Counted from the first letter of the stretch, positions 52,453 to 62,674 are shown. The stretch: DNA of 64,000 nucleotides from an uncultured Ruminococcus sp. (GCA_910576995.1 CAJTLC010000013.1:1-64000), one strand, 5' to 3'. Notes: generated by a model not told the origin, from the sequence alone. Numbers and translations are program-made.

Positions 52453-52926
52453 CTACTTATGATACTTCCCGCCCTCTGCAATCTGGAAACTGCGGTAAAT
52501 CTGCTCCAGAAGCATAACTCTTGCGAGCTGATGAGGGAAAGTCATTTTCGACATGGACAGTTTAAGACTGCCCATTTTTTTTATTTCGGGGTCGAGACCG
52601 TAGGAGCTGCCGATTATAAACGATATCGTGCTGCTGCCGTTAATTCCCGCTGAAACTATGAAATCCGAAAGTTCCGTGCTGGAGAGCTGCTTTCCCTCGA
52701 TGCATAGGGGAATTACAGTTCCGACGGCATATTTTTTTATCTGCACGGCTTCCTTTTTCAAAGCGGCGGCGATCTCATTTGCGGACGGCGAATCGCTAAG
52801 ACGGCATTCTTCCAGTTCTCGTATTTCCGTTTTGCCGTATCTGCCGAGCCTTTTTACGTATTCCGCGCAGGCGTTTCGGAGATAATCTTCTTTGAGTTTT
52901 CCTACAACGATGAGATTTATATTCAA
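52453..52926 (-). CDS. rlmH: 23S rRNA pseudouridine-1915 N3-methyltransferase
   Basis: A 157-residue SPOUT enzyme (RlmH/YbeA). NINLIVVGKLKEDYLRNACAEY-type start (first 22 residues), knotted AdoMet site FIIGSSYGLDPEIKKMG and the conserved C-terminus MLLEQIYRSFQIAEGGKYHK. Length is normal. It follows the ABC-2 permease on the same strand by 3 bp. Confidence 0.97.
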   Translation of the reverse strand: MNINLIVVGKLKEDYLRNACAEYVKRLGRYGKTEIRELEECRLSDSPSANEIAAALKKEAVQIKKYAVGTVIPLCIEGKQLSSTELSDFIVSAGINGSSTISFIIGSSYGLDPEIKKMGSLKLSMSKMTFPHQLARVMLLEQIYRSFQIAEGGKYHK

Positions 52927-52929
52927 GAT

Positions 52930-54252
52930 TTATTCCCCTTTGGACTTTTTATATTTGGACCGCTGACCGAAATTAAGATTTGCAGTCAGAATAAGATCTG
53001 AGCGGAAAAGTTTGAGTGCGCATATCATGCATATCACAAATACAACAGCCTGATATGCAAGACCGCCGAAGAAAATTCCCATATGACCGAAAGAAATATT
53101 TGATATTGCCGAGAAAGTATGCGTGAATGGAATTGCGTAGATCACAATTCTAATAAGCATGGGCAGTTTGTTTATATCGGCGAACATGGATATCATATAT
53201 GGTATCATTGCCATAAACATAAGAGGCATTACAAAAGTTTGCGCCTGTTTCGTATCGTTTACCATTGCGCCCAGCATAAGCGAAAGAGACAGACAAATTA
53301 TTATTGTGAGGAAAAGCTGGATGCCTATCAGAACATAATCGCCTGCGCCAAGTGCGAGTCCGAGTTTTTCAAGCGCCGCGTCGACAGGCATGAATTCGGC
53401 AGCCGGAAGAGAGCCGAAATCCTCCGTTATCTGACCTGCTGCATTTTTCATCATTGCCGACATACCGACCATATAGCAGGCGGCGTTGATCATTGCCACG
53501 ATAGCGGCGGCAAGCATTTTTGCGCCGAGTACAGCCGTTCTCGATACAGGTGCGGAGAGGAGAGTTTCAAGAGTTTTATCAATTTTTTCATTTGCGATCG
53601 AGTTCATAAGCATTTGCGACGTCATAATTATTAGAACAAAAATAATTATCGGAAGTATCATGCTTTTCATCATGATGTTGCTCATAACCTGATTGCTGCC
53701 TATTTCCGCGGATTTTTCGCCGATAACAGTATGTTCCGAAAGCGTTACCGGGTTATTCATGAGTGCGTACTGTTCGGGTGAGACGCCCAATTCGGAAGCT
53801 ATAGCCGACGAAATGCAGGAATTTATCAGACCTGTCGCGCCGCTTGTATCGTTGGTGATATTCGAAAGCATGGCGGAAGATTCCATTGAAGAAATGCTGA
53901 TAAGCTGCGGAGTTTCGTGGTTTTTCACGGTTTCCGTAAAGCCTTCGGGAATGATTATCAGCGATTCCGCGCTGACTTCTTTAAGTATCGCCGAATAGTC
54001 GTCGCCGCTTGTGGAATATTCTGTAAGCTTGACGCCGCTGCTGCGCAGCTGATCTTTGAGCGCGGAGGTAAATTCCGTATTGTCGCGGTCGCTTATTGAA
54101 ACTGTGTATTCGTTCTGAACTGCCTTTTCCATCGTGTCGGACATTACGTTTCCAAGCACCAGAAACAGAACCATTACAACAATAATGCTTGCGACGGTCT
54201 GTATGGTGAGAAGTTCGGAAAGTTCCTTTTTCAGCAGATTAAAGAATTTCAT
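52930..54252 (-). CDS. ABC-2 type permease, NatB-like
   Basis: A 440-residue permease: N-terminal helix (about 21-39), large extracytoplasmic domain (about 45-200), then five further helices. The arrangement and the segment IANEKIDKTLETLLSAPVSRTAVLGAKML match the NatB/ABC-2_3 family of Na+ or peptide exporters. Overlaps the ATPase gene by 14 bp. Confidence 0.92.
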   Translation of the reverse strand: MKFFNLLKKELSELLTIQTVASIIVVMVLFLVLGNVMSDTMEKAVQNEYTVSISDRDNTEFTSALKDQLRSSGVKLTEYSTSGDDYSAILKEVSAESLIIIPEGFTETVKNHETPQLISISSMESSAMLSNITNDTSGATGLINSCISSAIASELGVSPEQYALMNNPVTLSEHTVIGEKSAEIGSNQVMSNIMMKSMILPIIIFVLIIMTSQMLMNSIANEKIDKTLETLLSAPVSRTAVLGAKMLAAAIVAMINAACYMVGMSAMMKNAAGQITEDFGSLPAAEFMPVDAALEKLGLALGAGDYVLIGIQLFLTIIICLSLSLMLGAMVNDTKQAQTFVMPLMFMAMIPYMISMFADINKLPMLIRIVIYAIPFTHTFSAISNISFGHMGIFFGGLAYQAVVFVICMICALKLFRSDLILTANLNFGQRSKYKKSKGE

Positions 54253-54979
54253 TATCGTTCACCACCCTTTCAAAAACTTCTTCCAGATTTGCGGCGTTAT
54301 AACGCTTTTTCAATTCGTCCGTAGTGCCGCTGACGAGAAGATGACCTTTCGCGATTATTCCCACGCGGTCGGAAACGAATTCGATTTCAAGCATATTGTG
54401 GGAGGAAAGCAGGAACGACATTCCCTCTTCGGCGGCGAGCGTTTTTATCATTTTGCGGATCTCAATAGCGTTGAGAACGTCAAGACCGCTGGTAGGCTCG
54501 TCGAGGATCGCAAGCGCAGGCTTATTCATAACGGCGCGCGACAGGAGCAGTTTACGAATCATACCGCGGCTGTAGCTGCCGATCTTATCGTTAAGACGGT
54601 CGCCCAGACCGCATATTTTTTCCGCGCGCTCTACATATCCGTTGACAGCGTCAATATCAGTTGAAAACAAACCCGCCATAAAGCGCAGATATTTTTTGCC
54701 GGTCATATTTTTATACGCGCCCGCTTCGTCGGGAAGATACGTAATACAGCCGCGAACCTTATCGGGCTCTTTAATGACGCTGTAGCCGTTGACTGTGGCG
54801 TCGCCGTCCGTAGGGGTGATAAGCGTCGATATCATGCGTATAGTCGTGGTTTTTCCTGCGCCGTTAGGTCCGATCAGCGCGAAAATTTCGCCCTTTCCTA
54901 TTTCGAAAGAAACTTTGTCCGCCGCAAGAACTTTTTTGTACTGCTTGGAAAGTTCTTTGACTTCAAGAATTTTTTCCAT
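54239..54979 (-). CDS. ABC transporter ATP-binding protein, NatA-like
   Basis: A 246-residue ATPase with Walker A GPNGAGKTTT, Q-loop ITYLPDEAGAY, signature YSRGMIRKLLLSRAV (degenerate: YSRGM for LSGGQ), Walker B ALAILDEPTSGLD and switch His SSHNMLE. Partner of the NatB-like permease. The repeat at 55021 is directly upstream. Confidence 0.94.
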   Translation of the reverse strand: MEKILEVKELSKQYKKVLAADKVSFEIGKGEIFALIGPNGAGKTTTIRMISTLITPTDGDATVNGYSVIKEPDKVRGCITYLPDEAGAYKNMTGKKYLRFMAGLFSTDIDAVNGYVERAEKICGLGDRLNDKIGSYSRGMIRKLLLSRAVMNKPALAILDEPTSGLDVLNAIEIRKMIKTLAAEEGMSFLLSSHNMLEIEFVSDRVGIIAKGHLLVSGTTDELKKRYNAANLEEVFERVVNDNEIL

Positions 54980-55020
54980 ACATAAAATACCTCTTTTCCG
55001 TAATGCAATTTAGCATTTTA

Positions 55021-55181
55021 GAACCTGTCTTCACAAGGTTTGTGTGCGGATTTTCGAGCATAATTTTGTCGAGTGCAAGGAGAAAAAGCGAAAGCATACT
55101 GTCGTATGGTGAGCTTTTTCAACGCAGCAATCGGCAAAATTTGCCGAAAAGACGTGCGCTATATCTTGTGAAGACAGGTTC
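55021..55181. repeat. Dispersed hairpin repeat, copy 2 (with conserved core)
   Basis: 161 bp bounded by perfect 17-bp terminal inverted repeats, GAACCTGTCTTCACAAG and its complement. Inside are TCGGCAAAATTTGCCGA (55131-55147), the stem GAAAAAGC/GCTTTTTC, and the core (55076-55127) shared with the element at 12193-12342. The surrounding gap 54980-55383 is otherwise AT-rich. No ORF; likely promoter region of the XRE gene to its right. Confidence 0.75.
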
Positions 55182-55383
55182 TTATAATTATATCATACAT
55201 TCTGAAAAAAGTAAATAGATTTTTCAAAACATATTAACGTTAAACCGTTATAAATTATATCACATATGAAACAAAAAGTCAACGGTTTACCGACAATTTA
55301 TCTCTATAAAAAATGATATTATTATTTATGAAGTTTATACAGAATGCAGATGAAAATTTTAATAAACGAAAGAGGGCATTTTT

Positions 55384-55626
55384 ATGAGTATTTCAGAGGC
55401 GGTTTCGGAAAGAATACTGGAACTTTGCAGGATGAACGGGATAACAGTTAATAAGCTGTCAACGATATCGGGAGTAACGCAGTCGACGGTTAATGATATA
55501 GTTAACCGCAGAGCGAAAAATATCGGCATTGTGACTATTAAAAAGCTATGCGACGGCTTGAATATTTCCATAACCGATTTTTTTGAGACCGATACATTCA
55601 GGCAGCTTGAACAGGAACTTTATTAG
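55384..55626 (+). CDS. Small XRE-family regulator
   Basis: An 80-residue Cro/CI-type helix-turn-helix protein: ILELCRMNGITVNKLSTISGV, then TQSTVNDIVNRRAKNIGIVT (recognition helix) and LCDGLNISITDFF. It has no added domain. It is divergent from the NatA-like ABC operon and 20 bp or more upstream of the locus B promoter, so it may regulate either; which one cannot be said from sequence. Confidence 0.88.
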   Translation: MSISEAVSERILELCRMNGITVNKLSTISGVTQSTVNDIVNRRAKNIGIVTIKKLCDGLNISITDFFETDTFRQLEQELY

Positions 55627-55645
55627 AAATACTGACGTTTTATTC

Positions 55646-55674
55646 TTGACAATAAGCGATAAATTTGGTATAAT
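55646..55674 (+). promoter_or_regulatory. Promoter of locus B operon
   Basis: TTGACA (55646-55651), 17-bp spacer, TATAAT (55669-55674). Confidence 0.9.
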
Positions 55675-55716
55675 TGTTAAGAAATCACTGGTGAACAGCG
55701 GAAAGGCGGAAGTTGC

Positions 55717-58650
55717 TTGAACATGAAAAAAATAATGCGCGGAATATGTTCGGGAGTCATGGCGAATCTTATCCTTATGACGGCAATATCTTCTCCGCTC
55801 GATTCAATTGCGGAGGAAACTGTCGGGAACGCTGAACTTTACAATGCGGACTCTGATGATGAGTATTACCGCTTTGACCCGATAGATAGCGATATCCCGA
55901 CGTTCAGCGAATATTATGATAAATACAAAGACGAATTTCGCCCTGAAGCCGAGATAGGATTTGGAACGAAAGACATGATCAGTACGGAAAAAGGCGTGTT
56001 CTCTACGGGCAGTTACGGTGCGGGCGGCGATATACGCGACAACGTACTTATATGGGAAAGCGGAGAAGGCGAAGTTTTGTATGAGATAAACGTCGAAGAA
56101 CCGGGGATATACTGCCTTGGGGTGAACTATTTTCCACTGGAATCCAACAGCGCCCATATCGAGCTTTCCATGACTATAGACGGCGAAATTCCCTATGATA
56201 CCGCGTCGAGGATAACCCTTAACCGCGTCTGGGTGAATGAAACGGATATTTACGAAGATTCGCGCGGTAATCAGGTTCGCCCTGCCCAGATACAGAAAGG
56301 TATGTGGCAAAGCTGCACAGTCGGCGACGTGGACGGTCTTTTCGGCGAGCCGCTTTTCTTTTATCTCGAAAAGGGCAGCCACGAGATCGGATTTTCATCG
56401 GAGCGAGCGCAGTTTGCGATAGAGAGCCTGCGATTTTTCAATCCGGAAAAACTGCCGGATTACAGCGAATATCGCGCGTCTTTCGGCGATTGCGGGAATG
56501 CTTCATCCCTTATCCGTCTGGAGGGCGAAAATGCGGATTATAAATCGGATTTTACATTGTGTCCGAATTCCGACCGCTCAAGCTATCTGACGTCCCCGTC
56601 CGACCCTGTTAAAGTCGTATACAATACGATCGGCGGGGATAACTGGAAAAAAGCTCTTCAATCCGTCACTTGGATTATCCCGAAAGAGAATATCGGAAAC
56701 GGCGGTTTGTACAGTATCGGGATAAAGGCGCGGCAGGATCAGATGCGCGGATTTTATTCTAACAGGCGCGTTTATATCGACGGCGAAGTGCCGTGCCGCG
56801 AACTTGATCAGGTGAAATTCGGCTATGATACTGATTGGAACGTAGTTTCCCCGAAAACGGAAAGTGGAGAAACTATATTCGTATATCTTGACGGCGGCAG
56901 AGATCATACTATAACTCTTGAATGCGTTCCGGGGGAAATTGGCGAATCCATGCGGAAGCTTGACAGAGCAGTAACAAAATTGAACGGCTATTACAGGCAG
57001 ATACTCATGATTACAGGACCGTCGCCTGATAAATATACCGATTATTACGTACATGAAAAAGTTCCCGGATTAGTGGACGGGCTGTCGGAAATTTCGCGGC
57101 AGCTTAAAGAGATTCAGGGCGCAATAGAATCGCTTTCGGGTTCGTCTGGTTCGGAGGCTGCCTCTCTTGAAAATATGGCTGTAATTCTTGATAAATGCAC
57201 GGCGAAGCCTTTGAAGATACCGAATTATCTTAAAGCGATGAAAGACAATATCGCGTCGCTGTCGGCGTGGATGCGCGATTACCGCGACCAGCCCCTTGAA
57301 ATCGACTACATCGAACTCGCTCCCGAAGGAGTTGAATTTTCTGACTGCGGAGAGAATTTTTTCAGATCCGCCGAATTCGGGATAAAATCATTTTTCGGTT
57401 CATTTTTCGAGGACTACACGACGCTTTCCGACGTAAACGGCGAGGACGCTATTGAAGTATGGGTGCCGCTGGGAAGAGATCAGGCGCAGGTCATAAACGA
57501 AATGGTGGAGAACGAATTCACGCCGGAATACGATATACCGATCTCCGTACATCTCGTTTCGGGAGGCATAATGGAAGCTGCCCTTGCCGGCGAAGAACCC
57601 GATGCTGCGCTGTTTCTGGGAGAGGAATTTCCTGTAAATCTTGCGGCGCGCGGTCTGCTGACGGATATTTCGCAGGAGGCTGATTTTTCCGAAGTCAGGC
57701 GGAGATTTCAGAGAAACGCCATGACTCCGTACGAATATAACGGCGGAGTTTACGGTCTGCCGATAAGTCAGACGTTCCCTATGATGTTCTACAGAACCGA
57801 TATTCTTGCGGAACTCGGCTATACTTCGCCGCCCGAAACATGGACGGAACTTATAGATATGCTGCCTGCTTTGCAGAGGAATTATATGTCGGTCGGACTG
57901 GTATTGCCGCCGCAGGATATTTCTCCCGCAACGGAAGCGGGTCATACGTACGCGATGCTGCTTTTGCAGAAAGGCGGAAGTTACTACAACGGCGATCTTA
58001 CGGAATCTGCGCTGGATTCGGCAGAAGCCGTGCAGTCTTTTGAAGAGTGGACGGATTTTTATACAAAATACGGTTTCGTTCAGACATACGACGCGTTCAG
58101 CCGTTTCAGAACGGGCGAATATCCTATCGTGATAGCGGAGTATACGTTTTACAATCAGCTGACGGCGGCTTCTCCCGAAATAAAGGGGGCGTGGGAATTC
58201 TGTCAGGTTCCCGGTACTGTCCGCGAAGACGGAACGGTCTCTCATGCGGCGAATTCAACGGGCATGGGAGCAGTAATTTTTAAAAAAGCCGCAAATAAGG
58301 AAAATGCATGGAAATTCATAAAATGGTTTACCGAAGCCGATTCTCAGGCGCATTACGGAACGCAGACAGAGGGGTTGATGGGAACTATGGGAAGATTCGA
58401 CACCGCGAACGTTGAAGCCCTGTCGCGGCTGTCTTGGTCGGAGAATGAATTGAAGCGGCTTTACGATCAGCAGGAGGAGTTGTCGGAAATTCCCGTTTTG
58501 CCGTCCTCGTATGCGGTAACGAGAAATATTATGAACGCGTTCAGAGAGACGGTCAACAATATGGAAAATCCGCGCGATACTCTTATATGGTATAACCGCG
58601 ATATAAATGAAGAAATCGCAAGAAAACGGGAAGATCTTGAAGGGGAGTAA
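55717..58650 (+). CDS. Large extracellular solute-binding protein (locus B)
   Basis: A 977-residue secreted protein. Signal peptide (about 1-33), one or two beta-sandwich, carbohydrate-binding-like modules (about 65-250 and 260-420; YEINVEEPGIYCLGVNYFP), a helical linker (about 440-540; LSEISRQLKEIQGAIESL) and a type I sugar-binding-protein fold at about 560-965 (GVYGLPISQTFPMMFYRTDIL; AANKENAWKFIKWFTEADSQ). No lipobox was obvious. The TTG at 55717 is seven bases after GAAAGGCGG and fits better than the ATG at 55723. It is first in the operon and the natural partner of the two permeases. Confidence 0.85.
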   Translation: MNMKKIMRGICSGVMANLILMTAISSPLDSIAEETVGNAELYNADSDDEYYRFDPIDSDIPTFSEYYDKYKDEFRPEAEIGFGTKDMISTEKGVFSTGSYGAGGDIRDNVLIWESGEGEVLYEINVEEPGIYCLGVNYFPLESNSAHIELSMTIDGEIPYDTASRITLNRVWVNETDIYEDSRGNQVRPAQIQKGMWQSCTVGDVDGLFGEPLFFYLEKGSHEIGFSSERAQFAIESLRFFNPEKLPDYSEYRASFGDCGNASSLIRLEGENADYKSDFTLCPNSDRSSYLTSPSDPVKVVYNTIGGDNWKKALQSVTWIIPKENIGNGGLYSIGIKARQDQMRGFYSNRRVYIDGEVPCRELDQVKFGYDTDWNVVSPKTESGETIFVYLDGGRDHTITLECVPGEIGESMRKLDRAVTKLNGYYRQILMITGPSPDKYTDYYVHEKVPGLVDGLSEISRQLKEIQGAIESLSGSSGSEAASLENMAVILDKCTAKPLKIPNYLKAMKDNIASLSAWMRDYRDQPLEIDYIELAPEGVEFSDCGENFFRSAEFGIKSFFGSFFEDYTTLSDVNGEDAIEVWVPLGRDQAQVINEMVENEFTPEYDIPISVHLVSGGIMEAALAGEEPDAALFLGEEFPVNLAARGLLTDISQEADFSEVRRRFQRNAMTPYEYNGGVYGLPISQTFPMMFYRTDILAELGYTSPPETWTELIDMLPALQRNYMSVGLVLPPQDISPATEAGHTYAMLLLQKGGSYYNGDLTESALDSAEAVQSFEEWTDFYTKYGFVQTYDAFSRFRTGEYPIVIAEYTFYNQLTAASPEIKGAWEFCQVPGTVREDGTVSHAANSTGMGAVIFKKAANKENAWKFIKWFTEADSQAHYGTQTEGLMGTMGRFDTANVEALSRLSWSENELKRLYDQQEELSEIPVLPSSYAVTRNIMNAFRETVNNMENPRDTLIWYNRDINEEIARKREDLEGE

Positions 58651-58654
58651 CGGC

Positions 58655-59578
58655 ATGGCGCGTTCGGAGACGTACAAAAATGAGAAAAAAAGCAGCATCA
58701 AAGAATTATGGCGCGATATAAAGCGTAATAAAGCTTGTTATGGTATGCTTGCGCCGTTTATGATATTTTTCATCATCTTTACCGTGATACCCGTCGTTAT
58801 GTCGCTGCCCATGGGATTTACGGATTTCAACATGGCTCAGACTCCGAAATTCGTGGGATTGTCCAACTATATAAATCTTTTCCTCTCGGATAAGATATTC
58901 ATGCGTTCGATCCGAGTAACGCTCGTATTTACTATTTTTACAGGACCTGTCAGTTATGTTGTCTGCTTTATGCTGGCCTGGCTGATAAATGAAATGCCGA
59001 AAAAACTGAAGACGATTTTCACGCTGATATTTTACGTGCCGTCAATGGCGAATATTTATACCGTATGGCAGCTTATTTTCAGCGGCGATATGAACGGATA
59101 TCTTAATTCTTTTCTTATAAATCTGGGAATTATAAACGCTCCTGTTCAGTGGCTTACAGACGGAAATTACGTACTTGGCGCATCCATAGCGGTTCAGCTC
59201 TGGATATCTCTCGGGGCAGGTTTTCTTGCACTTCGTGCGGGATTTCAGAATATTGACCGCACATTATATGAAGCGGGCGCGATCGAGGGCATACGAAATC
59301 GCTGGCAGGAACTTATTTACATAGTGATACCCTCTATGAAACCGCAGATGATGTTTGCAGCCGTTATGCAGATAGTAAGTTCTTTTACGGCTGGAACGGT
59401 TGCGCAGAATCTTGTTGGATTCCCCAGTACGGATTATCGGGCGCACACGATTATGACTCATGCTTACGATTACGGCTGGGTGCGCTATGAAATGGGCTAT
59501 GCTGCGGCGATATGCATGGTTCTTTTCGCTGTTATGTTTTTGTGCAGCAAGCTGATAGGCAGAGTGTTGAATAAATAA
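58655..59578 (+). CDS. ABC transporter permease, MalF-like (locus B)
   Basis: A 307-residue permease with six membrane helices and an EAA-type motif (EAGAIEGIRNRWQELIYI, about residues 210-227; Ala replaced at one position). GGGGAG precedes the ATG at 58655, 7 nt upstream; the longer frame starts inside the preceding gene. First of the two permeases; no ATPase gene in the operon. Confidence 0.93.
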   Translation: MARSETYKNEKKSSIKELWRDIKRNKACYGMLAPFMIFFIIFTVIPVVMSLPMGFTDFNMAQTPKFVGLSNYINLFLSDKIFMRSIRVTLVFTIFTGPVSYVVCFMLAWLINEMPKKLKTIFTLIFYVPSMANIYTVWQLIFSGDMNGYLNSFLINLGIINAPVQWLTDGNYVLGASIAVQLWISLGAGFLALRAGFQNIDRTLYEAGAIEGIRNRWQELIYIVIPSMKPQMMFAAVMQIVSSFTAGTVAQNLVGFPSTDYRAHTIMTHAYDYGWVRYEMGYAAAICMVLFAVMFLCSKLIGRVLNK

Positions 59579-59589
59579 GGTCTGTATCA

Positions 59590-59667
59590 GAACTTGTTAT
59601 AGGAACAAGCTCTGAAATCCCTTGCGCGCGTCAGTCCTGCATTTTGGGACGGATTATATTGCTCTAA
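59590..59667. repeat. Possible dispersed hairpin repeat, copy 4 (fragment)
   Basis: In the 101-bp gap between the permeases, GCGCGCGTCAGTCCTGCA matches 16 of 18 bases of GCGCACGTCAGTTCTGCA in copy 3, followed by TATTGCTCTAA (TATGCTCTAA in copy 3). It begins GAAC like the other copies. The right part lies against the AAGGAGG of the next gene. The match is short and could be chance. Confidence 0.4.
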
Positions 59668-59679
59668 GGAGGCGTAAAG

Positions 59680-60558
59680 TTGGCTAAGATAAATACGGCG
59701 AAGCTGAAAGCTTCCAACAGATCGGCGGGCAGGAAAAAAGGCGGAACTATAGCCGTATTTTTCTTTCTCCTGATAACGGGAATATTCATGGTAATGCCCA
59801 TATATCTCACAATCGTCATGTCGGTAAAACCTGTTGAGGAACTTTTTGTATTCCCTCCGAAACTTTACGCCATAAGACCTACTCTCGATAATTTCCGTGA
59901 TATGTTCGATTCTCTCAACAGCAGCCGCGTACCTTTTTCGAGATATGTTTTTAACAGCCTGTACGTAACTCTCACTGTAACGGCGCTTCAATGCATATTT
60001 TCTGCAATGGCTGCTTTTGTACTGGCGAAATGCAGATTTCCGGGCAGCAAGGCTGTAAACTGGATAATAGTTACCGCGCTGTTATATCAAAGCAACGTAA
60101 TATATATAATGCAGTATATCGTTATGTCAAGGCTTGGTATTATTGATAAGCCGCTTGCGCTTATACTGCCGTCGATAGCGTCGCCCATGGGAGTATTTCT
60201 CATGCGCCAATCTATAAGTCAGATACCGGATTCCATGATAGAAGCCGCAAAAGTTGACGGAGCGGGCTTGATGAGGATATGTTGGCAGATAGTTATGCCG
60301 AATCAGAAGCCTGCGCTTATGACGCTTGTCATATTTGCATTTCAGGCGGCTTGGAATCTTCAGGCAGGTTCGCTTATATTTCAGGAGCAGTACAAAACGC
60401 TTCCAACGGTAGTCGCTCAGGCTGCGGCGTCTGGAATCGCGAAAGCGGGCGTGGCAATGGCTGCGGCGGTATTTATGCTTGTGCCTCCTGTAGTCGTGTT
60501 CATGCTTGCTCAGCGGAAAGTCATCGAAACTATGGCGTATTCGGGAATAAAGGAATGA
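59680..60558 (+). CDS. ABC transporter permease, MalG-like (locus B)
   Basis: A 292-residue permease with six membrane helices and EAA motif EAAKVDGAGLMRICWQIVM (about residues 188-206). The start is TTG at 59680, nine bases after GGAGG. Forms the second half of the pore. The stop overlaps the next start (ATGA). Confidence 0.93.
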   Translation: MAKINTAKLKASNRSAGRKKGGTIAVFFFLLITGIFMVMPIYLTIVMSVKPVEELFVFPPKLYAIRPTLDNFRDMFDSLNSSRVPFSRYVFNSLYVTLTVTALQCIFSAMAAFVLAKCRFPGSKAVNWIIVTALLYQSNVIYIMQYIVMSRLGIIDKPLALILPSIASPMGVFLMRQSISQIPDSMIEAAKVDGAGLMRICWQIVMPNQKPALMTLVIFAFQAAWNLQAGSLIFQEQYKTLPTVVAQAAASGIAKAGVAMAAAVFMLVPPVVVFMLAQRKVIETMAYSGIKE

Positions 60559-62045
60559 CGTATGTGAGATTAAAAAAAATAGCGGCGGCGTGTATTTCTT
60601 TGGCGTGCATGATCAGCGGAATGATCTCTTTAACTGCGTCCGCCGAACCTTATGAAAATTATAATTACGACCGCTGGAACGACCCCATACCGTCGCAGGC
60701 TGGTTATACTGCGGAGAGAAGCGTTTCGGGAAGCGATCTCGGAGCGGGTGAAATGGATTCTCCTTCCGATATCTTTTATGGGGCGGATGGCTTGTTTTAC
60801 ATTGCAGATTCGGGAAATAACAGGATAATTGCAGCAGATGAAAACTTTACGGAAGCGGTAAGGATATACGACCGCTTTATAATGCCCGACGGCTCGGAAA
60901 CTTTTCTGAAAAATCCCACGGGGATCTTTATTTCGGCTGCTGATAATAATATGTATATCGCGGACAGTGAGAATTCACGGGTGCTTGTAAGCGATAACGC
61001 CGGCAATGTGATAAAGGAAATAACGAAGCCTGAATCGGAGATTTTCAATCAGAAGCGTACTTTTACGCCGCTTCGCGTGATAGTTGATAAAGCCGGAAAC
61101 GTTTACGCCGTTCTAAACAATATAACCACCGGGGTTGCTATGTTCAAGCCCGACGGCGAATTTACGGGATTTTACGGAGCAAACAGAGTTCAGCCGACTT
61201 CGGAGATAATTTCCGATCATCTGACCGGTCTGTTCATGTCCGAGGAAAAACGGGCAAGGCGCGTCAGGAATGTTCCGTCCGGCGTTACGAATTTCGATAT
61301 TGACGGCGATTTTATATTCACCTGCACTTCTTCTGCAACACAGACGACGGATACGGTAAAAAAATTAAATGCAGCGGGAAATAATATTTTCGCAAATATG
61401 GAGCTGAATTTCGGAGACTATACGCCTGTTTACGATACAACTCGAAATAAACTGCTTGCTCCGTCAATAGTTGATATCGACATTGCGGAGGATGGCAATA
61501 TAAATTGTCTTGATTTTACGACGGGCAGGATATTTCAGTATGACGAGGACTGCAATCTGCTTTTTATTACGGGAACTATCGCGAAGCAGACAGGCGGATT
61601 CGATCATGCGGCGGCTATCGAATCGCACGGAGATAAGCTTTTTGTTGCGGATTCAATGAAAAATACCGTGACAATATTCGCGGAAACTGAATTCGGGGCG
61701 GTCGTTCATAAGGCTTCCGCGCTTCACAACGGCGGCTATTACGACGAGGCTCTTGAACCTTGGCGAGAAGTGCTGCGGCTCGACGGAAATTACAGGCGCG
61801 CTCATCTCGGAGTTGCACTGGCATTGCTGCGGCAGGGCGATTATAAGGGCGCGATGAAATACGCAAAGCTTGCCAATGCAGGCGGAGTTTATGATAAGGC
61901 GTTCGAGGGATATCGAATGGAACTTATACGGGAGAATTTCGGAACTATCGTTTTTTCGGCTATGATAATTGCGGCAGCGGCGTCAATTATCCGCAGGAAA
62001 ATTAAAATGCGCAGAAATTCGCGGAATAAGGGGGAAACGTCATGA
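60555..62045 (+). CDS. Secreted NHL-repeat/TPR protein with C-terminal anchor (locus B)
   Basis: A 496-residue protein: signal peptide (about 1-28), an NHL-type beta-propeller (about 45-390; DIFYGADGLFYIADSGNNRII, NMYIADSENSRVLVSD, INCLDFTTGRIFQYDEDCN as blades), a TPR segment (about 400-455; HNGGYYDEALEPWREVLRLD) and a C-terminal membrane helix (about 462-480) with a basic tail. The ATG at 60555 overlaps the permease stop; a longer frame upstream is not real. It reads like a surface sensor or binding scaffold beside the transporter. Confidence 0.8.
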   Translation: MTYVRLKKIAAACISLACMISGMISLTASAEPYENYNYDRWNDPIPSQAGYTAERSVSGSDLGAGEMDSPSDIFYGADGLFYIADSGNNRIIAADENFTEAVRIYDRFIMPDGSETFLKNPTGIFISAADNNMYIADSENSRVLVSDNAGNVIKEITKPESEIFNQKRTFTPLRVIVDKAGNVYAVLNNITTGVAMFKPDGEFTGFYGANRVQPTSEIISDHLTGLFMSEEKRARRVRNVPSGVTNFDIDGDFIFTCTSSATQTTDTVKKLNAAGNNIFANMELNFGDYTPVYDTTRNKLLAPSIVDIDIAEDGNINCLDFTTGRIFQYDEDCNLLFITGTIAKQTGGFDHAAAIESHGDKLFVADSMKNTVTIFAETEFGAVVHKASALHNGGYYDEALEPWREVLRLDGNYRRAHLGVALALLRQGDYKGAMKYAKLANAGGVYDKAFEGYRMELIRENFGTIVFSAMIIAAAASIIRRKIKMRRNSRNKGETS

Positions 62046-62674
62046 TAACGGAACTTAAGCCGATTGAATGGCTGAAACACGCGGTAACGCATCCTTTCGA
62101 GGGATTTGAGGATATGCGCTGGAAGAAAGCCGGTTCGCTTAAAATAGCGTTTTCCATTGTGTTTTTGCTCTTTATATCGCAAATTGCCGAAGAAAGGCTG
62201 TATGGATTTCAGTTTTACATTCCGTATGATAAAATATTTAATATTGTGCCGTTCATCATGAAAAGCTTTGTTATTTTCGCGGCATGGACTATCGGAAACC
62301 GTGCTGTATGCACGTTTCTTGACGGCGAGGGAACATTGCGGAATATCTGCATTTACAGCGCGTACGCCCTTGTTCCCTATGTTGCGCAGAGTTTCATTAA
62401 TACGCTGCTTTCTCATTTTCTCATTCGCGACGAATACGTATTTATGGAATCTATACGTATAATAGGCGTTTGCTGGACGCTGCTGCTGCTGTTTTCGGCA
62501 GTAAAATCGGTTCATCAATATTCGTTCGCGAGAACGATATCAGCCGTCGTATTTACAGTTGCTGCAATGTTTATAATGCTGTTTCTTCTTGTGCTTTTCA
62601 TGTCGCTGATACAGCAGATATATCTTTTCATTTCGACCGTATATATGGAAATTACTTATCGCTTGCGCTCGTAG
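62042..62674 (+). CDS. Yip1-family membrane protein (locus B)
   Basis: A 210-residue protein with five predicted membrane helices and a Yip1-type core (WLKHAVTHPFEGFEDMRWKK at the N-terminus, AAWTIGNRAVCTFLDGEGTL in the middle). Bacterial Yip1 proteins have unknown functions; homologues next to sugar ABC permeases are seen in Bacillota, from my memory. Overlaps the NHL gene by 4 bp. Confidence 0.8.
   Translation: MITELKPIEWLKHAVTHPFEGFEDMRWKKAGSLKIAFSIVFLLFISQIAEERLYGFQFYIPYDKIFNIVPFIMKSFVIFAAWTIGNRAVCTFLDGEGTLRNICIYSAYALVPYVAQSFINTLLSHFLIRDEYVFMESIRIIGVCWTLLLLFSAVKSVHQYSFARTISAVVFTVAAMFIMLFLLVLFMSLIQQIYLFISTVYMEITYRLRS

Noticed and set aside
60279..60554. N-terminal extension of the NHL protein
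   Set aside because: It overlaps the permease gene for 92 codons; the ATG at 60555 gives a proper signal peptide and a typical 4-bp overlap.
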